Assembly (NCBI GenBank): GCA_937952895.1
Contig: CALFYC010000135.1
Span: 1 to 6,122 of the forward strand
DNA from: an uncultured Neisseriaceae bacterium
Lineage (GTDB): Bacteria; Pseudomonadota; Gammaproteobacteria; Burkholderiales; UBA11063
Reading direction: 5' to 3'
Length of the DNA stretch: 6,122 nt
Position numbers and translations under genes: made by a program. This document shows, in pieces, positions 1 to 6,079 of the stretch. Position 1 is the first letter of the stretch, and the number at the start of each line of letters is the position of its first letter. The notes below the pieces were generated by a model. That model searched no databases, was not told the origin of the DNA, and saw only the letters and a program-made list of their open reading frames with translations.

Positions 1-1134
1 AAAATTAAATTGCTCAAACTTATTTAAAACAAATGCTTTAAATTCCTCACAGAATCGACTGTTGGCGAACCTAGCTGCATTATTGACACAATTCTCTGCT
101 TTGATTAGATGTCTAATTGATTCAAAATATTCAATTGCCTGTTTTATTGATGAAACATCTTGTTTAACAAAAAATACCCCAGTTGCCTTATCTGAGTCGT
201 CTTTAAAATTAATTACACTTTCACATACCCCACCTTTGCCATATGCAATAACAGGAGTCCCTAGGGCTTGAGCCTCTACTGGCAAAATCCCAAAGTCTTC
301 TTCTGCTGCAAATACAAAGCCTTTTGCTTGAGAAAGATAAGTTTTTAAAACATCATCCGGCTGATATCCTAGAATTTGAATATTAGAATATCCTGCAGCT
401 TTTGCTTTGATTTTATTTATGCTTTTTCCATTACCAATTACTATTAATTTTTTTTCTGGCATTTGCTTAAAAGATTCAATAACTAAATCAACTTTTTTAT
501 AAGGAACAATTCGTGAAGCAGTCACATAAAAATCACCTTTGGTAACATTTGTGTGCTCATTTAATGTTGATACTGGGGGATATATAACTATAGAATCCCG
601 GCGGTAAAATTTTTCTATACGACGAGCAATAAATTTTGAATTAGCAATAAAGTAGTCTACATCATTGGACGACCGACTATCCCAAAGACGAAGCTTGTGT
701 AATAATATTCTAATTATTAGAGACCTTAGCCCAGATTCTAAACCTAACTCATGTAAATACTGATTTTGCAAATCCCAAATATAACGCATTGGAGTATGAC
801 AATAACATATATGCAGCTGGTTTGGCCCGGTTATAACCCCTTTTGCAACGGAATGAGAACTAGAAATAACTAAATCATAATCAGATAAATCTAATTGCTC
901 TATTGCAAGAGGCATAAAGCTTAAATATTTGCGGTATCCTGTTTTTACAAAAGGAAGTTTTTGAATAAAAGTTGTTCTTACTGTTTTATTTAAGATAATA
1001 GAGCGCTTTTCTTCTGGTATATAATCTATAACTGCAAAGATATCCGCCTCAGGAAAGCATTTTAACATTTGTTCTAAGACTTTTTCCGCACCACCAATTG
1101 TCACTAACCAATCGCAAACTATAGCAATCTTCAT
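1..1134 (-). CDS. GT4 glycosyltransferase, WbaZ-like (3' end beyond window)
   Basis: This is a retaining GT-B glycosyltransferase that would add a sugar from a nucleotide donor to a lipid-linked glycan on the cytoplasmic face of the inner membrane. Reading from the ATG at 1134, 378 codons are open to the left edge with no stop, so the gene is incomplete here. That is already close to the usual family length, so only a short tail should be missing. The N-terminus MKIAIVCDWL followed by GGAEKVLEQ (residues 14-22) is typical of the WbaZ-like GT4 subgroup. So are FIQKLPF (56-62), the MPLAIEQ stretch (74-80) and YCHTPMRYIWDL (111-122). The C-terminal domain carries ASRIVPYKKVDL (206-217) and the donor-binding E-x7-E motif (E279 and E287 in EEDFGILPVE). 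It follows the GT9 gene after an 81-bp gap, with no clear Shine-Dalgarno sequence. WbaZ itself is a mannosyltransferase, but the substrate here cannot be read from sequence. Confidence 0.93.
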   Translation of the reverse strand, partial: MKIAIVCDWLVTIGGAEKVLEQMLKCFPEADIFAVIDYIPEEKRSIILNKTVRTTFIQKLPFVKTGYRKYLSFMPLAIEQLDLSDYDLVISSSHSVAKGVITGPNQLHICYCHTPMRYIWDLQNQYLHELGLESGLRSLIIRILLHKLRLWDSRSSNDVDYFIANSKFIARRIEKFYRRDSIVIYPPVSTLNEHTNVTKGDFYVTASRIVPYKKVDLVIESFKQMPEKKLIVIGNGKSINKIKAKAAGYSNIQILGYQPDDVLKTYLSQAKGFVFAAEEDFGILPVEAQALGTPVIAYGKGGVCESVINFKDDSDKATGVFFVKQDVSSIKQAIEYFESIRHLIKAENCVNNAARFANSRFCEEFKAFVLNKFEQFNF

Positions 1135-1184
1135 ATTTATATTTACAATATCTAAAAAGTTAAATAACTACAATAAATTACGCT

Positions 1185-1190
1185 ATTATA
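1185..1190 (-). promoter_or_regulatory. Candidate -10 box upstream of the WbaZ-like gene
   Basis: The 81-bp gap between the GT9 stop and the WbaZ-like start holds a perfect TATAAT on the minus strand, about 50 bp upstream of the ATG. No convincing -35 hexamer lies 16-18 bp upstream. In DNA this AT-rich a TATAAT can occur by chance. A secondary promoter for the last transferase is possible but weakly supported. Confidence 0.22.
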
Positions 1191-1215
1191 TATCAAATCG
1201 GACAAATTTTGACTT

Positions 1216-2232
1216 CTAATTTAAAAATAATTTTTGTAGATTTAGATTGTTAAAAAATGTCCTTTTTGTTGTTAGTTTACCATAAAGCTGATAATTTTCA
1301 TCATATGTACTCTTATCTGACCAAAAAACCTGACCTCTAAAATTAGCTGATAAGATATGATTTGGATTAGTTGGCCCAAAAAAACATATCATTTTATTAT
1401 CGACATTTTGACTAATTGCTAGATGCATAGCTCCACAATCTGTGGTGTAAATTTGAAACGCATATGTCATTATATACGCACTTTGTTCTAAACTTAACTT
1501 ACCTGCTAAATTTATTATTTGCGGATCTTTTAATGTATCACAATAATAAGAATATTTATGTTTATCAAAATTTCCACCAATTAATAAAACGATATACTTT
1601 TTAGCTAAATTTTCAATTAAGTATAAAGCTTTATCATCAGGTAACATACGAATACCACTTGTCTCAAACTGATTATTTCCGCCGCTATTTACCACTATTA
1701 CAAAATTAGTGATATTATGCATTTTAAGGTAATTTACAACGTATGACTTATCATTATCTGATATTACAAGATCTAGCTGTATATTATTATAATCAGGGCT
1801 AGTTATACTAGTCACTTTCAATAAATCTAGATAATATAATACTTGATATCTATCTAAATCATTATAAAAAGTCCAATTAGTTAAGAAAACCTTGGATAGT
1901 TTATCACGACCAAAACCAATTACCTTACCACCAATTAAAGATGCCATAAATGCAAAATAATAATGTTTATCTAACACAAATACATAGTCATATTTGTTAC
2001 GTAATTGTCTAATAACCTTAAATAACCTAAAAATATTTTTCAAATTAAACCAAACATCTTCAATACTATAGATATTATTAATATATGGATTATTCGTGAT
2101 TACAGATTTAAAAGATTTTGCAATCAAAAAATCGATTGATATTGATTTATCTTGCAACTTTAATTGACGGATTAATGGAGTTGTCATTAATACATCACCT
2201 AAAGCTCCACGTTTAATCATTAATATTTTCAT
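1216..2232 (-). CDS. GT9-family glycosyltransferase (heptosyltransferase-like)
   Basis: This is a cytoplasmic or membrane-associated GT-B enzyme of 338 residues, a normal length for family GT9 (ADP-heptose:LPS heptosyltransferases and relatives). The N-terminus shows the family signature RGALGDVLMTTPLIRQL (residues 8-24). D13 aligns with the Asp proposed as catalytic base in WaaC-type enzymes. The C-terminal domain contains VNSGGN (181-186), where the family usually has a donor-phosphate-binding loop. It also has TTDCGAMHLA (263-272), where the usual form is T-N-D-[TS]-G-x-M-H, and FFGPTNP (284-290). The ATG lies one base after the TAA of the upstream GT4 (TAA-T-ATG), so translation is probably coupled to it, and there is only a weak purine-rich leader. 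Its place in an O-unit-type cluster suggests it acts on the repeat unit rather than the inner core. The donor may or may not be a heptose. Stop is TAG. Confidence 0.92.
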   Translation of the reverse strand: MKILMIKRGALGDVLMTTPLIRQLKLQDKSISIDFLIAKSFKSVITNNPYINNIYSIEDVWFNLKNIFRLFKVIRQLRNKYDYVFVLDKHYYFAFMASLIGGKVIGFGRDKLSKVFLTNWTFYNDLDRYQVLYYLDLLKVTSITSPDYNNIQLDLVISDNDKSYVVNYLKMHNITNFVIVVNSGGNNQFETSGIRMLPDDKALYLIENLAKKYIVLLIGGNFDKHKYSYYCDTLKDPQIINLAGKLSLEQSAYIMTYAFQIYTTDCGAMHLAISQNVDNKMICFFGPTNPNHILSANFRGQVFWSDKSTYDENYQLYGKLTTKRTFFNNLNLQKLFLN

Positions 2233-2233
2233 A

Positions 2234-2587
2234 TTAAATATTTTCTTTAATTAAATTAAGTATCCTTACCCCAATTACATTCCAATTGAATTGAGCAGCT
2301 TGTTGACGCCCTTTAATAATCAATTGCTGTTTTAGATCACCATCAATATAAAGGGTATGTAATGCTTGTTCAATTTCATAGGTTGAATGTGGGTCAAAAT
2401 AAAGGGCAGCATCACCGCATACCTCATGAAGCACATCAATATCAGAAACAGCAACTGGACAACCACACTCCATTGCTTCTAGGGGTGGGATACCAAACCC
2501 TTCATACAATGATGGAAATACAAAGGCAATTGCATTCATATATAATGCTTTAATTTCATCATCTTCAACTTTACCAGTAAAAATCAC
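2234..2587 (-). CDS. GT4 glycosyltransferase, C-terminal fragment after in-frame amber
   Basis: This 117-residue piece is the donor-binding half of a GT4 glycosyltransferase. It shows VIFTGKVEDDEIKALY at its start, then FPSLYEGFGIPPLEAMECG (residues 24-42) with the E-x7-E pair E29/E37, and AALYFDP further on, all standard for the MtfB/WbpY-like GT4 group. It lacks the acceptor-binding Rossmann domain, which lies in the same frame just upstream (2633-3295), separated by a single TAG. The GTG used as start here has no Shine-Dalgarno at normal distance. A GGAG at 2614-2617 is better placed for an unusual ATT at 2606-2608. It is therefore better read as the remainder of one broken or recoded gene than as a gene of its own. 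It ends one base before the GT9 start. Its middle part is richer in GC than the N-terminal half. Confidence 0.8.
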   Translation of the reverse strand: MIFTGKVEDDEIKALYMNAIAFVFPSLYEGFGIPPLEAMECGCPVAVSDIDVLHEVCGDAALYFDPHSTYEIEQALHTLYIDGDLKQQLIIKGRQQAAQFNWNVIGVRILNLIKENI

Positions 2588-2632
2588 ATTTTTATTAGTT
2601 GTAAAAATTGGATCTCCTATTGTTACTAGCTT

Positions 2633-3295
2633 CTAATTTAAATTACATTCTAATAATTTTGCAAAATTTTTATGTCTAGCTTCAGTTTGAGAGCTTAAAC
2701 TTAAAAAATATTTCCCAGGCTCTAAGCCAAATTTATACAAAGTATCTGGGTTCGGATCAATTCCTAATAAATGCCCTCCACTATTTCCAATTACTATAAT
2801 TTTTCGAGTAATGCCTGTTACGTCTTGCAATTCATTTTTAGAAAAATTAGAAACAGTTCCAATTACTTTTACGCGATGCATAAAAATTCTCATCATCATT
2901 CTAAAATAGATTTCCCATTTTTTACGACTAGGAGTAGAACAGCGAAATGGAATTACATCATGAATTACTACTAACTGATTTTTCTTAAATAATGGTGCCA
3001 AATTACAGAAATTTACTAAAAAATTAGAACGAACAAATAATGGTAATAATAACTGTTGCCAGAGATGTGATTCATCAATTATTTTAAGCTTAGATTTTAT
3101 TATTTTAAAACCTATTTTCTTAAATGGCCATGGTCGAATAGTTTTAGGTATTAAAACTACTAACTCAAATGCCTCATCAATATTTGATTGTTCTAAAATA
3201 TGATCAATGGCAACTAGCGAATTTAGCATAAAACGCTGTACGCCACTACGGCTTTCACTAAAATTATAGCCATTAATATATACCTTTTTTTTCAT
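2633..3295 (-). CDS. GT4 glycosyltransferase, N-terminal fragment ending at amber
   Basis: This 220-residue piece is the acceptor-binding half of a GT4 transferase in the MtfB/WbpY-like group. Recognisable elements are SGVQRFMLNSL (residues 17-27, the glycine-bearing first loop), ESHLWQQLLLP (75-85), VVIHDVIPF (109-117) and GTVSNFSKNEL (146-156). The linker to domain two (YFLSLSSQTEARHKNF) comes near its end. It stops at TAG before the donor-binding domain, so alone it should be inactive. The ATG overlaps the TGA of the flippase gene (ATGA), which fixes the start and implies translational coupling. An AGG lies about 12 bases upstream. The lost activity would be one sugar transfer in O-unit assembly. 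The rest of the gene continues in frame to 2234. Confidence 0.85.
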   Translation of the reverse strand: MKKKVYINGYNFSESRSGVQRFMLNSLVAIDHILEQSNIDEAFELVVLIPKTIRPWPFKKIGFKIIKSKLKIIDESHLWQQLLLPLFVRSNFLVNFCNLAPLFKKNQLVVIHDVIPFRCSTPSRKKWEIYFRMMMRIFMHRVKVIGTVSNFSKNELQDVTGITRKIIVIGNSGGHLLGIDPNPDTLYKFGLEPGKYFLSLSSQTEARHKNFAKLLECNLN

Positions 3296-4668
3296 AAATT
3301 AATTTTGCCTAAAAACAAGCTATTGCTATAATCTTTGACAGATATTAGCATTAATTTTATATTATAGTAAACCCAATACCAATAGTTATACAATGATTGC
3401 ACTATTAACTGAGGAATTAATAATCCCCAAATTCCCAGATGAAAAATAAAACAACCAATAAAAATTGATACCGTAATTACAATTGCTGAAATCAGATATG
3501 CTTTCAGCATGGGGATTTGGTTAAAAATTGTAATCATCGTACTATTATTAAGTAATTGTTTATCTAAAATATTAATTAAGATTATAACTAATAGATATTT
3601 TATTTCTAAAAAACTGTGTTTTAATTTTAATAATTCCGAAATAGAGTGTCCGAATATAACCACGGCTATACTTATACTAATGAGTAATAATAATGACTGT
3701 CTATTATTTTTTAAAAATAATTTTATTGCTTGTGACTTATTATTAACAATAAAAGTACTTATATCGGAAAAATTATTATTAATTGGCACACTAGCTAAGA
3801 AAGAAGCTAAACTAAAAATCTGCATGGAAAACAAAAATTCAGCTAATTGATGTGTATCTGTTATTGAAAAACCAGCAACAAAAGAACTCAATTTATTTAA
3901 AAATAACCAAATAAGTGCAATTAAACCTAAACGATAATTATTCTGCCAAAATATCTTTAATATATACCAAAATCTATTTTGATCTAATTTAATTTTTATA
4001 TCAAAATTAATCACTTTAGCAAATAAATTATATAAAATTGTTCTTTCAACTATTGTTGTAACAAAAGCACCAATTAATAATGCAGGTAACCCAAGCCAAT
4101 AGATTAATATTAATTGAACAATCACTCCAGATAATTTAGAAATTAAAGAAATTTTATTTACTTTATCAATCATACCCTTACTAATTAAAGCTGGTGCCAG
4201 ATACATAAAATATACGCTTAATAAAACTGCTGTAGAATATAACAACCAATTACATTCATAATAAAAAAAAGCTTGATGATGAGATTTGGTAAAAAAATAG
4301 AGATAAAAACTAAAACCAATACCAATTAAAATAAAACAAAACACGCATAGTAATTTATAATAAAGTTTAGCCATTAAAAGTAGCTCACAAAATAGTGAGC
4401 TACCTGAATTGGAGAAATTTTCTTCAATAAAGATATTCTTATCTTGGGATTGTGATCCGCCTTCAATATACGAAAAATATCGAATTAAATTACCAGTAAA
4501 GTTAAAATCTAATAACTCAAATAGACTTGCTGTACTGATAATCAACAGGTAAATACTAAGATCAAAAGAATTAAGGCATTTCAAGGCAATTGGATAAACA
4601 ATAAGACCTGAGGCCACTTTAAAAATTACAGTAATTAGACCTAATAGAGTACTATTTTTACGATCCAT
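3292..4668 (-). CDS. Wzx-like polysaccharide/O-antigen flippase
   Basis: This is a 458-residue, highly hydrophobic integral membrane protein with about 11-12 predicted helices, for example around residues 7-29, 37-55, 106-128, 142-165, 248-268, 331-347, 355-372 and 385-410. Size, helix count and position between sugar-nucleotide and glycosyltransferase genes fit a Wzx/MOP-superfamily exporter that flips undecaprenyl-diphosphate-linked glycan units to the periplasm. Sequence conservation in this family is low, so the call rests on topology and context. A Wzy polymerase is the main alternative, but no large periplasmic loop is obvious, and the N-terminus with a basic start followed by a Gly-containing first helix favours a flippase. 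It is extremely AT-rich (only 7 G/C in bases 3541-3600). The stop overlaps the next ATG. The start follows wlbA by 70 bp with a poor Shine-Dalgarno. Confidence 0.82.
   Translation of the reverse strand: MDRKNSTLLGLITVIFKVASGLIVYPIALKCLNSFDLSIYLLIISTASLFELLDFNFTGNLIRYFSYIEGGSQSQDKNIFIEENFSNSGSSLFCELLLMAKLYYKLLCVFCFILIGIGFSFYLYFFTKSHHQAFFYYECNWLLYSTAVLLSVYFMYLAPALISKGMIDKVNKISLISKLSGVIVQLILIYWLGLPALLIGAFVTTIVERTILYNLFAKVINFDIKIKLDQNRFWYILKIFWQNNYRLGLIALIWLFLNKLSSFVAGFSITDTHQLAEFLFSMQIFSLASFLASVPINNNFSDISTFIVNNKSQAIKLFLKNNRQSLLLLISISIAVVIFGHSISELLKLKHSFLEIKYLLVIILINILDKQLLNNSTMITIFNQIPMLKAYLISAIVITVSIFIGCFIFHLGIWGLLIPQLIVQSLYNYWYWVYYNIKLMLISVKDYSNSLFLGKINL
4376..4403 (-). terminator. Intragenic terminator-like hairpin inside the flippase gene
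   Basis: On the coding strand a perfect 9-bp inverted repeat, GTAGCTCAC and GTGAGCTAC separated by TATTTT, is followed directly by TTTTAATG. This is the form of an intrinsic terminator, with five G-C pairs in the stem and a short U-tract. It covers flippase codons 89-96, in a hydrophilic stretch ahead of a membrane segment. It could cause partial premature termination or pausing, or the stem may be a codon-level coincidence. The U-tract of four is short, so I rate it as a candidate only. Confidence 0.4.
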
Positions 4669-4688
4669 GTTATATCTAACACTAAAAC

Positions 4689-4694
4689 ATTATA
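4689..4694 (-). promoter_or_regulatory. Candidate -10 box upstream of the flippase gene
   Basis: The 70-bp gap between wlbA and the flippase contains a perfect TATAAT on the minus strand about 20 bp before the ATG. No clear -35 element sits at 16-18 bp. If used, the leader would be very short. The high AT content makes a chance match likely. Confidence 0.18.
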
Positions 4695-4738
4695 ATAATT
4701 ATTCAAATATAGATATGAATTCGCCATCAAATTAGCAT

Positions 4739-5800
4739 TTAATACTCTAGTGGCAAACAGATTTTTTTACCATCTCTTGCAGAGAGATAAATTGCAATTA
4801 GCAATTCTAGTGATTTTAGACCTTCACGCCCATCAGTTAAGGCCTCTTGTTCACCTCTTAAAGTTTTTATAACATTATCATAATAACTTTGGTGTCCAAA
4901 TCCGTATACGGAAGTAGTTTGATAGCTGGCATTTTTAATGGTTTGATCTTCTGCTTGCTTATCAGCAAACTCCCAATGCTGGATTTCATTAATAGCAACA
5001 CCACCTAATCTTACAGTACCATTTTCACCGATGATAGTGATCGAACCTTCATAATTTTTAGGATAAGTTAGCATAGATACATTCATAGTTCCAAGCGCAC
5101 CATTACGCCATTTAATTGCAACCACACCACTATCTTCTACATCGATATTTCTAGAAAGTGTTGCAATATAGCTTTGTACCGATTCAACGGGTCCAATTAA
5201 CCAATCTAATAAATCTACATAGTGAGAGGCTTGATTCATAAATGCGCCGCCATCAAACTCCCATGTTCCACGCCATTTGGCTGCGTCATAATATTCCTGA
5301 GGTCTAGTCCAGAACACATTGCAAGCAATACTAAATATTCTTCCAAAACGTCCACCTTCAATTGCCTGCTTTAATAATTTGACAGTTGCATTCTGACGAT
5401 TTTGTTTTACAACAAACAGTCTCACTCCAGCTTTATCACAAGACTTTACCATTTCAACACCATCAACCCAACGTGTTGCCATTGGCTTTTCAGTGACCAC
5501 ATGAAATCCAGCTTCTGCACAATCAATTGTTTGTGAAGGATGTAGTCCACTTGGGGTAGTTAAAATAACTATATCAAAACCACCATCAGATAACATATCG
5601 TTTAAAGATGTATATCTTTTAACTTCATCAGAAACAGCAAAAGCTTGTAATTTATTATTGTCCACATCACAAATCGCAACTAATTCAGCATCTTTATTAT
5701 GATGTTCTAGTGCTGCCAGGTGGTTGTTTGCAATTCTGCCACACCCAACTAAAGCAAATCTAATTTTTCTATCAATAATATTCGTATATTTATTTAACAT
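4739..5800 (-). CDS. wlbA: UDP-N-acetyl-2-amino-2-deoxyglucuronate 3-dehydrogenase (WlbA/WbpB type)
   Basis: This cytoplasmic NAD-dependent Gfo/Idh/MocA oxidoreductase oxidises C3 of UDP-GlcNAcA. It gives the 3-keto sugar that is then aminated and acetylated towards UDP-2,3-diacetamido-2,3-dideoxy-glucuronic or -mannuronic acid. The 353 residues match the family length. Visible features are the Rossmann loop VGCGRIA (18-24), the acidic CDVDNNK turn after strand two (44-50), the EKP signature with K105, and VKQNRQN (131-137). FWTRPQEYYDAAKWRGTW (163-180) and GGAFMNQASHYVDLL (184-198) with H193 follow. The last two blocks are characteristic of WlbA and closely resemble Bordetella WlbA as I remember it. 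GGA six bases before the ATG is the likely ribosome-binding site. The partner genes (6-dehydrogenase, aminotransferase, acetyltransferase, epimerase) are not in the window. Its GC content is higher than that of the flippase downstream, as expected for a conserved enzyme or one of different origin. Confidence 0.93.
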   Translation of the reverse strand: MLNKYTNIIDRKIRFALVGCGRIANNHLAALEHHNKDAELVAICDVDNNKLQAFAVSDEVKRYTSLNDMLSDGGFDIVILTTPSGLHPSQTIDCAEAGFHVVTEKPMATRWVDGVEMVKSCDKAGVRLFVVKQNRQNATVKLLKQAIEGGRFGRIFSIACNVFWTRPQEYYDAAKWRGTWEFDGGAFMNQASHYVDLLDWLIGPVESVQSYIATLSRNIDVEDSGVVAIKWRNGALGTMNVSMLTYPKNYEGSITIIGENGTVRLGGVAINEIQHWEFADKQAEDQTIKNASYQTTSVYGFGHQSYYDNVIKTLRGEQEALTDGREGLKSLELLIAIYLSARDGKKICLPLEY

Positions 5801-5821
5801 AATTATTCCATAAATAATAAA

Positions 5822-5847
5822 GCAGTTTTAAATTAAATTAAAACTGC
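5822..5847 (-). terminator. AT-rich hairpin with T-rich tail before wlbA
   Basis: A perfect 10-bp inverted repeat, GCAGTTTTAA and TTAAAACTGC with a 6-nt spacer, is followed on the minus strand by TTTATTATTTA. This fits a weak intrinsic terminator for the upstream small membrane protein gene, whose TAA lies inside the hairpin. Only three pairs at the base are G-C. The wlbA ATG is 21 bp beyond it, leaving no room for a separate promoter downstream. Readthrough or attenuation is therefore more likely than complete termination. Confidence 0.45.
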
Positions 5848-6079
5848 AAATAAAAATAAGGAGAAAGATAAATGTAAGAATCAGTGTAATCCACCCGCCG
5901 ACCCCAGCACCGCCCTTCATCTGAAGGGCAAAGATAATACCCGTCGTGATTGAGAAGATAAACCAAGAAAAAAGATGCGGTTTTGTTTTGTGCTTAAATA
6001 TATCTCGGAAGTACGGGACATAACCACCGATGGCTATAACGACGGATATAACACTGAACAGCAGTTTCAAATCAGTCAT
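5828..6079 (-). CDS. Small SemiSWEET-like membrane protein, possibly 3'-truncated
   Basis: This 83-residue protein has three hydrophobic segments, roughly 7-25, 37-53 and 61-82. The first carries a proline kink (GGYVPYFRDI, 18-27), followed by a basic HKTKPHLFSWF turn (30-40) and a GGAGVGGW stretch (56-63). This resembles one three-helix bundle of SemiSWEET/PQ-loop-type proteins. Related bacterial proteins that I recall are often about 190 residues with two such bundles, so this may be an N-terminal half cut short; a stand-alone half-size protein is the alternative. Substrate and function are unknown. The start is well supported by GGAG ten bases upstream (6090-6093), the strongest Shine-Dalgarno in the window. 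Composition shifts within the gene: bases 5881-5940 hold 33 G/C of 60, whereas the last codons are AT-rich and run into a hairpin. Confidence 0.7.
   Translation of the reverse strand: MTDLKLLFSVISVVIAIGGYVPYFRDIFKHKTKPHLFSWFIFSITTGIIFALQMKGGAGVGGWITLILTFIFLLIFICSFNLI

Larger units (their letters stand above)
2234..3295 (-). pseudogene. Full GT4 glycosyltransferase frame interrupted by one TAG
   Basis: Both pieces lie in one reading frame of 354 triplets: the ATG at 3293-3295, an internal TAG at 2633-2635 and the terminal TAA at 2234-2236. The TAG is followed by 16 further in-frame sense codons before the GTG that opens the C-terminal piece. Read through, the product would be 353 residues, a normal GT4 length with both Rossmann domains in order. 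The linker around the TAG, between the N-terminal NFAKLLE and the C-terminal VIFTGKV, looks shorter than in typical family members. A small deletion may therefore accompany the nonsense change. Sequencing error, a natural knock-out and amber suppression are all still possible. Confidence 0.72.

Noticed and set aside
62..271. 69-codon plus-strand open frame at the left end
   Set aside because: It is antisense to the WbaZ-like transferase, which has clear family motifs through this region.
2362..2974. Two short plus-strand open frames (2362-2553 and 2771-2974)
   Set aside because: Both are antisense to conserved GT4 domain sequence and show no features of their own.
3509..3850. 113-codon plus-strand open frame
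   Set aside because: It lies wholly antisense to the flippase gene, in very AT-rich sequence, and has no recognisable domain or ribosome-binding site. The membrane protein on the other strand explains the region.
1090..4330. Frequent ACCAATTA-like words on the plus strand, considered as a dispersed repeat or uptake signal
   Set aside because: Many fall in codons for Leu/Val-Ile-Gly in AT-rich genes (TTA/GTA ATT GGT). Spacing is irregular and flanks are not conserved, so codon usage explains them.
4769..4792. Hairpin-like ATCTCT/AGAGAT near the 3' end of wlbA
   Set aside because: It is only a short stem inside conserved coding sequence, with no T-tract downstream on the transcribed strand.
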